Program-made: the position numbers and the translations under genes | Shown: piece by piece, positions 34,158 to 43,583 of the stretch | Position numbering within the stretch: the stretch's first letter is position 1 | How the letters are laid out: each line of letters starts with the position of its first letter | Assembly (NCBI GenBank): GCA_045110675.1 | Contig: JBGCGJ010000011.1 | Span: forward strand, 62,001-126,000 | Direction of reading: 5' to 3' | Length of the DNA: 64,000 nt | Origin: JBALVT01 sp045110675 | GTDB lineage: Bacteria > Pseudomonadota > Gammaproteobacteria > Pseudomonadales > Halieaceae | Notes under the pieces: model-generated | Seen by the model: the letters and a program-made list of their open reading frames with translations, nothing else | Database searches by the model: none | Told to the model about the DNA's origin: nothing

Positions 34158-35017
34158 AAAATCTCTCCCTGCAAAAAACTCGAAATCCTTAACGATAAGG
34201 GTTTTAACGGAGTTTCCATGTGGAAATGATGCCCACCAACCACTCGTTCCACAAGCAACTCCTGATTCAACGCGATCAGTTCTCTGAACGCTTCTGACTG
34301 ATCCATTCTTCCGTTTTCTGCCAACAACAGCAAGGTCGGCATCGTGATCCTTTGTGCGAGCGAACCAATCTGTCCAGCCGTCAATTTTACTGCTGATGCG
34401 CCGTGCAGGCGTCGATCAGTTGTCCAGGTAAAGCCACCGCCGCAAGACTCCACGCCTCGCTCCACTAGCAATGTTGCCGCATCGGAATTTAATTCGGCAT
34501 TAGTGCGCAGCGCAATACCCTCTTCAAGGCTGCCAAATACGCGGTTGCTTGCCGTGAGTAATCCAGGTTTCTGCTCCAGGCTCTTACGCAACTGGACAGA
34601 GAATTCCTCCTCTGGAACCGCTGCTGGAAACATCGCATCCAGCAACACCAAGCGTTTTATCCGTTCTGGAAAAGCACCGGCCAAAATAGTCGCTATGATC
34701 GCTCCGCGGGAGTGTCCCAACAAATCGAATTCAGTCCACCCTAACTGCTCGAGAACACCGAGGACCTCGGGCAGGTCATCCCAAATCTGGTAGCTGGCAT
34801 CGCTTGAACGGCGATCACTGCGGCCGTGTCCTGTCAAATCAATAGCAACAACGTGATGATTCTGTAGCTCGGGAGCAAGCAATGCAAAACTGGCGGCGTT
34901 GTCCAGCCATCCGTGCAACATCAATATCGGTGGTAGCTTTGAATCGCCCCAAACCAAGCCGCCAATGGTTAGACCATTCACTTGCCATGAGCACTCGATG
35001 GGGCCTCGTGAATTCAT
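34154..35017 (-). CDS. Alpha/beta hydrolase
   Basis: Serine hydrolase of 287 residues. The oxyanion-hole motif is LHGWLDN, the nucleophile is Ser103 in GHSRGA, and the histidine is in GGHHFHMET. It resembles proteobacterial hydrolases of unknown substrate next to sixA. It overlaps both neighbours by 4 bases (ATGA), so translation of sixA, this gene and DUF4892 is coupled. Confidence 0.85.
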   Translation of the reverse strand: MNSRGPIECSWQVNGLTIGGLVWGDSKLPPILMLHGWLDNAASFALLAPELQNHHVVAIDLTGHGRSDRRSSDASYQIWDDLPEVLGVLEQLGWTEFDLLGHSRGAIIATILAGAFPERIKRLVLLDAMFPAAVPEEEFSVQLRKSLEQKPGLLTASNRVFGSLEEGIALRTNAELNSDAATLLVERGVESCGGGFTWTTDRRLHGASAVKLTAGQIGSLAQRITMPTLLLLAENGRMDQSEAFRELIALNQELLVERVVGGHHFHMETPLKPLSLRISSFLQGEIL

Positions 35018-35517
35018 TGTTCAATCTCGTAGTTTGGAGGCGCAGACCAAAACAACAGTGCAGCACAGTTTGCATCTGGATAATCCAGCCGCATTGACAC
35101 CAACGATCCCGGCGAAAGACCGGGTACTGTATTGGGGAATCCCAGATAGTAATCCGCCAACTCAGAAACGAGAGGTTGGTGTGATACAAGCATGACATGC
35201 TGTTCCGGTTTTCCCTCCCCAGCGATCGCACCCAAAGACTGATCAACCTCCGCGAGTGTTGCTCCGATAACAAGCGAGTTGTCGGGTTCCAGTCTTGCCG
35301 ATGGGAAATACTGGGAAATAATTTGGGCGGTCTGTGTGGTGCGAACCCATTCGCTGTAAAGAATCAAACCGGGGCGGGGTAAATTCTTGATCTCAAGGGA
35401 CTGAGAGAACTTCGTTCCCGCGTTGGTGATATCGTCGATACCTCTGTCTGTCAGGGTCCGTTGAAAATCTGTCGGCGCCGTTCCGGCTTTGCCATGTCGT
35501 AAGATGGTTACAATCAT
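35014..35517 (-). CDS. sixA: Phosphohistidine phosphatase SixA
   Basis: Removes phosphate from phosphohistidine; in Escherichia coli it acts on ArcB and the nitrogen phosphotransferase protein NPr. The histidine-phosphatase motif RHG is at residues 7-9 and the second histidine lies in LVSHQPLVSEL. Length 167. It starts 6 bases after gpsA. Confidence 0.92.
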   Translation of the reverse strand: MIVTILRHGKAGTAPTDFQRTLTDRGIDDITNAGTKFSQSLEIKNLPRPGLILYSEWVRTTQTAQIISQYFPSARLEPDNSLVIGATLAEVDQSLGAIAGEGKPEQHVMLVSHQPLVSELADYYLGFPNTVPGLSPGSLVSMRLDYPDANCAALLFWSAPPNYEIEQ

Positions 35518-35523
35518 AAGATC

Positions 35524-36540
35524 TCAATGCGTGACAAATTCTACGTCCTGGGTTTGCTCTGCAAGCATCATGTTGCCAAGAACATCCGCGACCGTTTTTC
35601 GCTCGTAAAGAATGGCGTACAAACCATTCACCAGTGGCATATAGATATCCCTGCGATCCGCTTCGTTTTTCAAAAGGCCCAAGGTATTGACACCTTCCGC
35701 CACTTGACCCAACTCCGCAATGATCTCGTCGAGTGACCTTCCTTCTCCCAGAGCAAAGCCGACGCGATAGTTACGAGACAGTGGAGATGCGCAGGTGACG
35801 ATCAAATCCCCTACCCCGGCAAGGCCGAGAAACGTCATGGGGTTGGCACCCAGGTGAACCGCAAAACGGGACATCTCTGCCAAAGCTCTTGTCATCAACA
35901 TGCCAATCGTATTTTCGCCCAGTCCCAACGCGGCGCCCAGACCAGACATAATTGCGTATACATTTTTAAGCGCGCCACCGAGCTCGACACCGTACATATC
36001 ATGACTGCTATAGACGCGAAAAGTTTTGCTGTGAAGCAAATTTTGGACGACACCACTGTGAGCGGGTGTGGCACTGGCGACAACGGAGCCGGTAAGTTGG
36101 CCCTCGGCAATTTCCTTAGCTAAATTGGGCCCACTGAGCACCGCGCAAGGGTTGTCGGGAAGCTCATCCCGAAGTATTTCACTCATCAAATGAAAGCCGG
36201 GGCTCTCAATGCCCTTGGTAAGACTGATCACCAAGGCGTTTGACGAAAGGCCCGAAGAAACCTGACGAACCACCTCCCTAAAGGATTTACTGGGCACGGC
36301 CACGAACAAAATATCAATGCCCTCGACCGCATCCTCTAGCACGCTGGTTGCAGACAAGCCCGGATTGAGAGGAAAACCCGGCAAGTAGTCCGGGTTTTCG
36401 TGAGTCGCATTGACCAGCTCCGCACGCTTGTTGTTACGCATCCACAGCGTGGTCGTATGGCCATTCGCCGCGATGATATTGGCAATGACTGTTCCGAAAC
36501 TGCCTCCGCCCAATACCGCTACGCGATGAAAGTCAGGCAT
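35524..36540 (-). CDS. gpsA: Glycerol-3-phosphate dehydrogenase [NAD(P)+]
   Basis: Makes sn-glycerol 3-phosphate for phospholipids from dihydroxyacetone phosphate. The Rossmann motif is VLGGGSFGTVIA; the catalytic lysine is in ELGGALKNVYAIMSG; LAGVGDLIVTCASPLSRN is the family signature. Length 338 is normal. It leads the sixA-hydrolase-DUF4892 run. Confidence 0.97.
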   Translation of the reverse strand: MPDFHRVAVLGGGSFGTVIANIIAANGHTTTLWMRNNKRAELVNATHENPDYLPGFPLNPGLSATSVLEDAVEGIDILFVAVPSKSFREVVRQVSSGLSSNALVISLTKGIESPGFHLMSEILRDELPDNPCAVLSGPNLAKEIAEGQLTGSVVASATPAHSGVVQNLLHSKTFRVYSSHDMYGVELGGALKNVYAIMSGLGAALGLGENTIGMLMTRALAEMSRFAVHLGANPMTFLGLAGVGDLIVTCASPLSRNYRVGFALGEGRSLDEIIAELGQVAEGVNTLGLLKNEADRRDIYMPLVNGLYAILYERKTVADVLGNMMLAEQTQDVEFVTH

Positions 36541-36581
36541 ATTTGTACTCCGTACAAGTACCTAAAGGGGCAGTCTATCAG

Positions 36582-38498
36582 CTATGAGTTACTCATTTGC
36601 AGGAGTAGCTTATTCAGTCGAGAAACATAAGCTGCAGGATCATCGAGCTGACCACCTTCTGCGAGGTGCGCCTGATCAAAAACGATACTGGCTAAATCTG
36701 CAAATCGATCTTCATCCGCTTCCTGATCCAGAATAGTGACCAATGGATGCGCTGGATTCACCTCAAGTATTGGCTTACTTTCAGGAACTTCCTGGCCTGC
36801 TGCTTCCATAATTCTGCGCATTTGCGCGCCCATATCGTAATCTCCAACCACAAGACAAGCTGCCGAGTCTGTTAGACGATTGGTGGCGCGAACTTCAGCT
36901 ACGCGGCTCTCAAGCACTTTAGCGAGTCGTTCAACCAAGCCTTCATTGTCTTTGGCCAATTTTTCCTGCTCAGCCTTCTCCTCTTCCGATTCGGCGGGCA
37001 GATCCAGTTCGCCCCGGCCAACATCCTGAAAGGATTTACCGTCAAACTCTTGCAAATGATTCATCAACCAGTCATCTACCCGATCCGACAGCAGTAATAC
37101 TTCGATGCCTTTCTTGCGAAACACTTCCAGGTGCGGACTGTTCTTCGCTGTATTAAAGTTCTCAGCTACCACGTAATAGATTTTCTCCTGGCTTTCGGCC
37201 ATACGTGAAACATAGTCATCCAGGGACTGATCCTGCTCCTCGAGATCGGTATGTGTAGTACTGAAACGCAGCAACTTGGCGATCTTTTCCTTATTGCCAA
37301 AGTCTTCCGCTGGCCCCTCTTTTAGAACTTGTCCAAATTCCTTCCAAAAGACTGCGTAATCATCACCTTCGGCCTTGGCCAACTTGGAAAGCATATCTAA
37401 TACTCGCTTGGTTAAAGCACTGCGCATAGATTCGACGGCGGGATCCTGTTGCAGAATTTCCCGGGAAACGTTTAAGGACAGGTCATTGGAATCGACAACG
37501 CCTTTGACAAACCGCAGGTAGGTAGGGAGAAACTGCTCGGCATCATCCATAATGAACGTGCGCTGTACATAGAGCTTAAGCCCGGTGTTGGCCTCGCGAT
37601 TCCACAAGTCAAAGGGTGCTTGCTTGGGAAGGTATAACAAACTGGTGTATTCAAGCTTGCCCTCTACTTTGTTGTGGCTCCAATGCAAAGGATCCTGATA
37701 ATCGTGAGATACGTGTTTGTAAAACTCATGGTATTCCTCATCGCTAACCTCTGAGCGAGATCGGGTCCAAAGGGCCGTTGCCGCATTGACAGCTTCATAC
37801 TCAATTGTGGGGTTTTCTTCTGGCTCTTCGCCTTCGGCAGGTGGCGCAGGAGGCTTTGCCATCATCACGGGAACCGAGATGTGATCCGAATATTTCTTGA
37901 TTACGCTGCGCACTCGAAAATCATCGGCAAATTCCGCAGCATCGGATTTGAGGTGCAAAACAATGCTGGTGCCACGAGTTTCCTTAGGGCTGCTTTCAAT
38001 TGAGAATTCCGCCTCGCCGTGGGATTCCCAAAGCACACCCTCTTCAGCGCTGGTACCCGCTTTGCGCGTGTGAACTTCCAAGCGATCTGCCACAATAAAA
38101 CCGGAGTAGAAGCCAACTCCGAACTGGCCAATGAGCTGGGAATCCTTCTGTTGGTCACCGGTCAGCGTTTCCAGGAATGCGGCGGTACCCGATTTGGCGA
38201 TCGTACCCAGGTTTTCTATGACTTCGTCCCGGGTCATGCCTACGCCATTGTCACTGATGGTAATGGTGTTCGCCTCCTTATCCACATCGACCTGGATCTG
38301 AAACTCACTTTGCCCTTCCAGCAAGCTGTCATCTGCGAGAGCCTCAAATCGAAGCTTGTCGATGGCGTCTGATGAGTTCGAAATAAGCTCTCTTAGAAAA
38401 ATTTCCTTGCTGCTATACAGGGAGTGGATCATCAGGTGAAGTAACTGCTTCGCTTCAGTCTGAAAGCCCATAGTTTCTTTTTTTACTTCTGCGTTCAT
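36582..38498 (-). CDS. htpG: Molecular chaperone HtpG (Hsp90)
   Basis: ATP-dependent cytoplasmic chaperone. The GHKL ATPase site is visible in ELISNSSDAIDKLRF, SDNGVGMTRDEV and GQFGVGFYSGF; middle and C-terminal dimer domains are complete. Start chosen at ATG 38498 (638 residues, GAGAGGG upstream); an upstream ATG at 38570 lies within the promoter region. A sigma-32 promoter at 38555-38582 shows heat-shock control. Confidence 0.98.
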   Translation of the reverse strand: MNAEVKKETMGFQTEAKQLLHLMIHSLYSSKEIFLRELISNSSDAIDKLRFEALADDSLLEGQSEFQIQVDVDKEANTITISDNGVGMTRDEVIENLGTIAKSGTAAFLETLTGDQQKDSQLIGQFGVGFYSGFIVADRLEVHTRKAGTSAEEGVLWESHGEAEFSIESSPKETRGTSIVLHLKSDAAEFADDFRVRSVIKKYSDHISVPVMMAKPPAPPAEGEEPEENPTIEYEAVNAATALWTRSRSEVSDEEYHEFYKHVSHDYQDPLHWSHNKVEGKLEYTSLLYLPKQAPFDLWNREANTGLKLYVQRTFIMDDAEQFLPTYLRFVKGVVDSNDLSLNVSREILQQDPAVESMRSALTKRVLDMLSKLAKAEGDDYAVFWKEFGQVLKEGPAEDFGNKEKIAKLLRFSTTHTDLEEQDQSLDDYVSRMAESQEKIYYVVAENFNTAKNSPHLEVFRKKGIEVLLLSDRVDDWLMNHLQEFDGKSFQDVGRGELDLPAESEEEKAEQEKLAKDNEGLVERLAKVLESRVAEVRATNRLTDSAACLVVGDYDMGAQMRRIMEAAGQEVPESKPILEVNPAHPLVTILDQEADEDRFADLASIVFDQAHLAEGGQLDDPAAYVSRLNKLLLQMSNS

Positions 38499-38554
38499 AT
38501 CGCCCTCTCGGTCATAAACTGCTTGTTGATTGGATTTACTACCAGCTCTGCATG

Positions 38555-38582
38555 AAATGGGGTTTCGCAAACATTTTTCAAG
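38555..38582 (-). promoter_or_regulatory. Sigma-32 heat-shock promoter of htpG
   Basis: On the minus strand CTTGAAA, 13 bases, then CCCCATTT. Both boxes match the sigma-32 consensus and the spacing is within the normal 13-15. It lies 57 bases upstream of the htpG start and explains why the upstream in-frame ATG should not be used. Confidence 0.88.
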
Positions 38583-38612
38583 CCCTAAACCCTCAGATCA
38601 GGGCACTTTGGC

Positions 38613-38642
38613 CAAAAAAAACCCGCCAGATATGGCGGGTTT
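38613..38642 (-). terminator. Rho-independent terminator after sucD
   Basis: Perfect 7-base stem CCCGCCA/TGGCGGG with a short loop, followed on the minus strand by eight to nine T. It lies 20 bases after the sucD stop and ends the sdh-suc unit before htpG. Confidence 0.93.
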
Positions 38643-38662
38643 CTCACTGTCCTTGGGAAGGG

Positions 38663-39535
38663 TTACCAGCCAGTTATTTCGGCCAATCCATCTCCAATTT
38701 GTGCCAGAGAGCGCACAGTTTTAACGCCGGCATCTTCCAGGGCAGCAAACTTCTCATCAGCGGTACCCTTACCGCCGGAGATGATCGCGCCAGCATGGCC
38801 CATACGCTTACCTTTGGGAGCCGTTACACCCGCAATATAGGAAACAACGGGCTTGGTCACGTTAGCCTTGATGTACGCTGCAGCCTCTTCTTCGGCAGTA
38901 CCGCCAATTTCACCAATCATAACGATAGCTTCTGTGGCGGGGTCGTTTTGAAACATCTCCAAAACATCGATGAAGTTTGAGCCGGGTATGGGATCTCCGC
39001 CGATTCCTACGCAGGTAGACTGACCGTAGCCGGCATCCGTAGTTTGCTTAACCGCTTCATAGGTCAGCGTTCCCGAGCGAGATACGATTCCAACCTTGCC
39101 AGGCAGGTGAATATGACCAGGCATAATACCGATTTTGCACTCACCAGGAGTGATAACGCCCGGACAGTTAGGCCCGATCAATCGCACACCCAGTTGGTCA
39201 CACACGACCTTGGCATCGAGCATATCCAATGTAGGTATACCTTCGGTGATACAGACAATCAGCTTAATGCCACCATTTGCCGCTTCCAGAATTGAATCCT
39301 TACAAAACGGTGCTGGTACATAGATAACCGAGGCGTCAGCTCCAGTGGCTGCTACGGCCTCTGAAACGGTGTTAAAAACCGGCAGGCCCAGATGCTCCTG
39401 GCCGCCTTTACCCGGTGTAACTCCACCGACCATCTTGGTGCCGTATTCGATGGCTTGCTCGGAGTGAAATGTTCCTTGAGAGCCGGTAAAGCCCTGACAG
39501 ATCACTTTGGTGTTTTTATCGATTAAAATGCTCAT
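38663..39535 (-). CDS. sucD: Succinyl-CoA ligase, alpha subunit
   Basis: TCA-cycle enzyme that makes ATP or GTP from succinyl-CoA. The CoA-binding region has QGFTGSQGTFHSEQAIEYG; the phosphohistidine is in MGHAGAIISGGKGTA (near 247). Length 290. Its ATG shares a base with the sucC stop (TAATG), giving coupled translation. Confidence 0.98.
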   Translation of the reverse strand: MSILIDKNTKVICQGFTGSQGTFHSEQAIEYGTKMVGGVTPGKGGQEHLGLPVFNTVSEAVAATGADASVIYVPAPFCKDSILEAANGGIKLIVCITEGIPTLDMLDAKVVCDQLGVRLIGPNCPGVITPGECKIGIMPGHIHLPGKVGIVSRSGTLTYEAVKQTTDAGYGQSTCVGIGGDPIPGSNFIDVLEMFQNDPATEAIVMIGEIGGTAEEEAAAYIKANVTKPVVSYIAGVTAPKGKRMGHAGAIISGGKGTADEKFAALEDAGVKTVRSLAQIGDGLAEITGW

Positions 39536-40704
39536 TACGCCGCTCCTCCAGCTGCTTTAACTGCTTGTTCTGCAGCATCGGTGAGGCTAGTGGCAGCAAT
39601 AATATTCAAACCACTGTCGGCCAACACTTTTTGTCCCAACTCAGCATTGTTACCTTCAAGTCGAACGACAACCGGGACCTCTACGCCTATTTCCTGTACC
39701 GCGCCGATAACGCCTTCGGCTATTAGATCACAGCGAACAATTCCGCCGAAAATATTGATCAAAACGGCTTTTACTTTGTCATCGGAGAGAATGATCTTAA
39801 AGGCTTCGGAAACACGCTCTTTGGTTGCCCCGCCCCCCACATCGAGAAAGTTAGCCGGAAAGCCACCATGCAATGCCACAATGTCCATCGTTCCCATGGC
39901 CAAACCAGCTCCGTTCACCATGCAACCGATGTTGCCATCCAACGCCACGTAGTTGAGTTCCCACTGAGCGGCATGTGCTTCGCGCTCGTCGTCCTGGGAA
40001 GGATCGTGCATCTCGCGCAGTGCCGGTTGCCGATAGAGTGCGTTACCGTCGACACCAAGCTTGGCATCGAGGCAGTGAAGATCACCCGCATCTGTGATTA
40101 CCAGTGGATTAATCTCAATCAACGCCAGGTCCTTTTCTTGGAACATTTTGGCAAGACCCAAAAAAATCTTCACAAACTGCTTAATTTGATCGCCTTTCAG
40201 ACCCAGAGCAAACGCCAGTTCACGACCTTGGTAAGGTTGAGCGCCCACCAGCGGGTCGATGATAGCGCGGAGTATTTTGTCGGGAGTTTCCTCCGCAACC
40301 TTCTCAATCTCGACACCACCTTCCGTTGAGGCCATGAACACGATTCTTCGAGATGCTCGGTCGACGACAGCGCCGAGATACAGTTCGTCTGCGATATCAG
40401 TGCAGGTTTCTACCAGAATTTTGGTGACCGGCTGGCCACCTTCATCGGTTTGGTAAGTGACGAGGTTTTTACCTAACCACTGCGTGGCGAAGTCTCGAAT
40501 TTCATCCTTGGTCTTAACCAACTTGACCCCGCCTGCCTTACCGCGGCCACCGGCGTGCACTTGAGCTTTGACAACCCAAGTGTCCCCTCCGATCATGCCC
40601 GCCGCTTCCGCTGCTTCTTGAGGTGTGTCTACTGCATAGCCCTTGGAGACAGGCAGTCCATACTCTGCAAACAATTGCTTGCCTTGATACTCATGAAGAT
40701 TCAT
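39535..40704 (-). CDS. sucC: Succinyl-CoA ligase, beta subunit
   Basis: ATP-grasp subunit of 389 residues that binds nucleotide and succinate. Motifs: MNLHEYQGKQLFAEYGLPVS at the start, KAQVHAGGRGKAGGVKL, and INIFGGIVRCDLIAEG late. It overlaps sucD by one base and follows lpd after 127 bases, a gap that holds a small palindrome. Confidence 0.98.
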   Translation of the reverse strand: MNLHEYQGKQLFAEYGLPVSKGYAVDTPQEAAEAAGMIGGDTWVVKAQVHAGGRGKAGGVKLVKTKDEIRDFATQWLGKNLVTYQTDEGGQPVTKILVETCTDIADELYLGAVVDRASRRIVFMASTEGGVEIEKVAEETPDKILRAIIDPLVGAQPYQGRELAFALGLKGDQIKQFVKIFLGLAKMFQEKDLALIEINPLVITDAGDLHCLDAKLGVDGNALYRQPALREMHDPSQDDEREAHAAQWELNYVALDGNIGCMVNGAGLAMGTMDIVALHGGFPANFLDVGGGATKERVSEAFKIILSDDKVKAVLINIFGGIVRCDLIAEGVIGAVQEIGVEVPVVVRLEGNNAELGQKVLADSGLNIIAATSLTDAAEQAVKAAGGAA

Positions 40705-40753
40705 GTTCTGTTCCGTTCTGGTTCGTTGTTAACGATCTTGAATGATCGACGCT

Positions 40754-40769
40754 GCAATGACTGCATTGC
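40754..40769. repeat. Inverted repeat GCAATG-N4-CATTGC between lpd and sucC
   Basis: A perfect 6-4-6 palindrome in the 127-base gap. No T-run follows, so it is not a typical terminator. It may be an RNA hairpin affecting relative expression of sucCD, or a binding site. TTGACG occurs a few bases upstream on the minus strand, but I see no matching -10. Confidence 0.35.
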
Positions 40770-40831
40770 GTCAACCGGCTTGGTACCCATCAGCGTCGGC
40801 GATTTTCTTATCTTACGCATTGGGGCGGATT

Positions 40832-42271
40832 CTATTTTCGTTTCTTTCGATTTGCTATATGTATCGCATGGCCTTCGACGGCCAGTGCAGCTTCATGAAC
40901 TGCTTCCGATAAAGTCGGATGTCCAAACACCGTCAATGCGAGATCTTCTGCGCTGGAACCAAACTCCATCGCAATCACGACTTGCTGGACTAAATCCGCA
41001 GCAGAAGGACCGACGATATGGCATCCTAAGATACGATCAGTTTCCTCATCGGCAATAATTTTGACCATTCCGTCCGAGTCGTTCGCTGCTAACGCGCGAC
41101 CGCTGGCGACAAACGGAAACACGCCAGATTTAAAGGCTACCCCGTCGGCCTTTAACTGCTGTTCGGTTTTGCCGACCGCAGCGACCTCAGGATGTGTATA
41201 TACCACTGACGGAATACAATCATAGTTCATCTGCGCTGGTTTGCCCGCAATACGCTCGGCCACCATTACGCCTTCTTCGGAACCTTTGTGTGCAAGCATT
41301 GGCCCGCGCACCACATCGCCTACGGCATAAACGTGCGGCGCTTCAGTTTCGCAAAAATCATTTACAAAAATGAACCCGCGTTCATCCAGGGTGACTCCGC
41401 TATCAGAGGCCAGCAATTCTTCGCTGCGGGGCCTGCGGCCGACCGCAACGATGAGTTTGTCAAACGTTTCCTTATGATCACCATCAGCAGTGCTGAAGGA
41501 CACGTCGACTTTTTTGTTGTTCACTTCGGCATTGGTAACCCTGGCACCGAGGCGAATGTCTAGCCCCTGCTTTTTAAGTATCTTGGAGGTCTCTTTGCCG
41601 ATTTGCGCATCCATCATGGGCAGAAATTCATCGAGTGCTTCCAGCACAACCACTTCAGAGCCCAGTCGAGACCAGACACTGCCGAGTTCAAGTCCAATCA
41701 CGCCAGCGCCGATAACGCCGAGCCGTTTGGGTATTTCAGTGAATTCAAGTGCGCCGGTGGAATCGACGATAAATTCCTCATCTACTGGCGCAGGAGGTAT
41801 CGCAACAGGTATGGAACCCGCCGCTATGATCACGTTACCCGCTTCCACCACCTGCACCTTACCGTCTTTATCGGTCACCTCAACGTTTGCACCGGCGAGT
41901 ACTTTGCCGACACCTGAGATCGGTGTGACACCGTTGTGCTTGAACAAACCGGCTATTCCACCGGTCAACTGGCCAACAATTTTATCCTTGCGAGAAAGCA
42001 TTGCAGGCACGTCGATCTCAAGAGACTTTAAAGAGATTCCGTGAACCGTAAAATGATCACGAGCTTCCATGTATTTGTGACTGCTATCGAGCAGCGCTTT
42101 GGAGGGAATGCAACCTACGTTGAGGCAGGTTCCACCAAGTTTGATGTTGTCTTTTTCATCCAGCCAACGTTCCACACAAGCTGTAGACAAACCTAACTGC
42201 GCCGCCTTGATTGCTGCAACATAACCAGCCGGACCAGAACCTATAACTACTACATCAAACTTGTCAGCCAT
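40832..42271 (-). CDS. lpdA: Dihydrolipoyl dehydrogenase (E3)
   Basis: FAD enzyme that reoxidises the lipoyl group of the 2-oxoglutarate complex. FAD motif GSGPAGY; redox-active Cys49 and Cys54 in GGTCLNVGCIPSK; C-terminal His-Glu pair in GHPTLSEAVHEAA. Start at ATG 42271 (479 residues) fits the family; an ATG 12 bases upstream has no ribosome site. It sits 41 bases after sucB. Confidence 0.97.
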   Translation of the reverse strand: MADKFDVVVIGSGPAGYVAAIKAAQLGLSTACVERWLDEKDNIKLGGTCLNVGCIPSKALLDSSHKYMEARDHFTVHGISLKSLEIDVPAMLSRKDKIVGQLTGGIAGLFKHNGVTPISGVGKVLAGANVEVTDKDGKVQVVEAGNVIIAAGSIPVAIPPAPVDEEFIVDSTGALEFTEIPKRLGVIGAGVIGLELGSVWSRLGSEVVVLEALDEFLPMMDAQIGKETSKILKKQGLDIRLGARVTNAEVNNKKVDVSFSTADGDHKETFDKLIVAVGRRPRSEELLASDSGVTLDERGFIFVNDFCETEAPHVYAVGDVVRGPMLAHKGSEEGVMVAERIAGKPAQMNYDCIPSVVYTHPEVAAVGKTEQQLKADGVAFKSGVFPFVASGRALAANDSDGMVKIIADEETDRILGCHIVGPSAADLVQQVVIAMEFGSSAEDLALTVFGHPTLSEAVHEAALAVEGHAIHIANRKKRK

Positions 42272-42312
42272 ATCTTTTCCCATATTCTACGTTTGTGACC
42301 CAGTCCAGCGCG

Positions 42313-43539
42313 TCAAAGCTGCAGCAAAATTCTCGCGGGGTCTTCAATTAGATCTTTTACGGCCACCAGGAAACTCACCGCCGATTTGCCATCGACAAGG
42401 CGGTGGTCATAGGACAATGCAAGATACATCATGGGTTGAATAACCACCTGACCATCGACCGCCATCGGGCGATCCTGAATCTTGTGCATGCCAAGAATAC
42501 CGGTCTGCGGTGGATTCAAAATGGGCGTCGAAAGCAAGGAGCCAAATACACCACCATTAGTGAGTGTAAAAGTGCCACCCGTCATATCATCGATGCTTAG
42601 CTTGTTGTCCCGTGCACGCAAACCATAATCCCGGACACTGGCTTCAACATCAGCAAGACTCATAAAATCAGCATCGCGTAAAACCGGAACGACCAATCCT
42701 CCAGGAGTAGAAACTGCCACGCCAATATCCTGATAGCCGTGATAGACCACGTCACTGCCATCTATCGATGCATTGACTTCAGGAAAACGTTTTAGCGCTT
42801 CACAGGCGGCTTTGACGAAGAACCCCATAAAACCCAAACGGGTGCCGTTATGCGTTTTCTCGAACTGATCTTTATACTTGCTGCGCAACGCCATCACCGG
42901 GGCCATATTCACTTCGTTGAAAGTAGTGAGCATTGCAGTCTGTTGTGTAGCGTCCAGCAGCCGTTGAGCAATCCGCGCGCGCATACGCGTCATCGGCACT
43001 CGTTTTTCTATTCGTTCACTAGAGGGGCCAACAGGAGCAGCAGGTGCGACTGAGTCAACCGAAGAAGGTGTAGCTGTGACTGCAGGTGCTGGCGCATCCT
43101 TGAGATGCTTTAGGATATCTTCTTTGGTAATGCGTCCGTTTTTCCCCGTGCCCGAAATAAGGCTGACGTCCAATTTGTGCTCATCGACCAACTGGCGAGC
43201 CGCGGGACCCAGCAATGCACTCTGGTCTTCCACGCCTTCGCCATCCGCGCTGGCTACTGCGTCTGGCGCGCTAGCTGCGCTAGTATCCGCTTTTGCCACC
43301 GCTCCGGGTTCGAGGGTGGCGAGAAGCTGTTCGCTAGCAATCACCTCTCCTTCAGCGGCATGAATAGTCGTCAATACACCGTCTTCGGGTGCCAGAACTT
43401 CCATAACCACTTTATCGGTCTCGATCTCCGCAAGTAGTTCATCTCGAGAAACAGACTCGCCTTCTTGTTTGTGCCAGGCTGCAATCTCACCATCGGCAAC
43501 GGACTCTGGGAAAGAAGGTGCATTTATTTTAGTAGCCAT
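42313..43539 (-). CDS. sucB: Dihydrolipoyllysine succinyltransferase (E2 of 2-oxoglutarate dehydrogenase)
   Basis: Core of the 2-oxoglutarate dehydrogenase complex, 408 residues. Lipoyl domain (1-75) with the lipoylated Lys43 in EIETDKVVMEV; an Ala/Pro/Val-rich linker; E1/E3-binding domain (about 107-145, LLGPAARQLVDEHKL); catalytic domain with the active His in YDHRLVDGKSAV. Confidence 0.97.
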   Translation of the reverse strand: MATKINAPSFPESVADGEIAAWHKQEGESVSRDELLAEIETDKVVMEVLAPEDGVLTTIHAAEGEVIASEQLLATLEPGAVAKADTSAASAPDAVASADGEGVEDQSALLGPAARQLVDEHKLDVSLISGTGKNGRITKEDILKHLKDAPAPAVTATPSSVDSVAPAAPVGPSSERIEKRVPMTRMRARIAQRLLDATQQTAMLTTFNEVNMAPVMALRSKYKDQFEKTHNGTRLGFMGFFVKAACEALKRFPEVNASIDGSDVVYHGYQDIGVAVSTPGGLVVPVLRDADFMSLADVEASVRDYGLRARDNKLSIDDMTGGTFTLTNGGVFGSLLSTPILNPPQTGILGMHKIQDRPMAVDGQVVIQPMMYLALSYDHRLVDGKSAVSFLVAVKDLIEDPARILLQL

Positions 43540-43583
43540 TTCGTATCCTTTGTGAAACGGTATTTGTCATTATTAGTTTGGAC

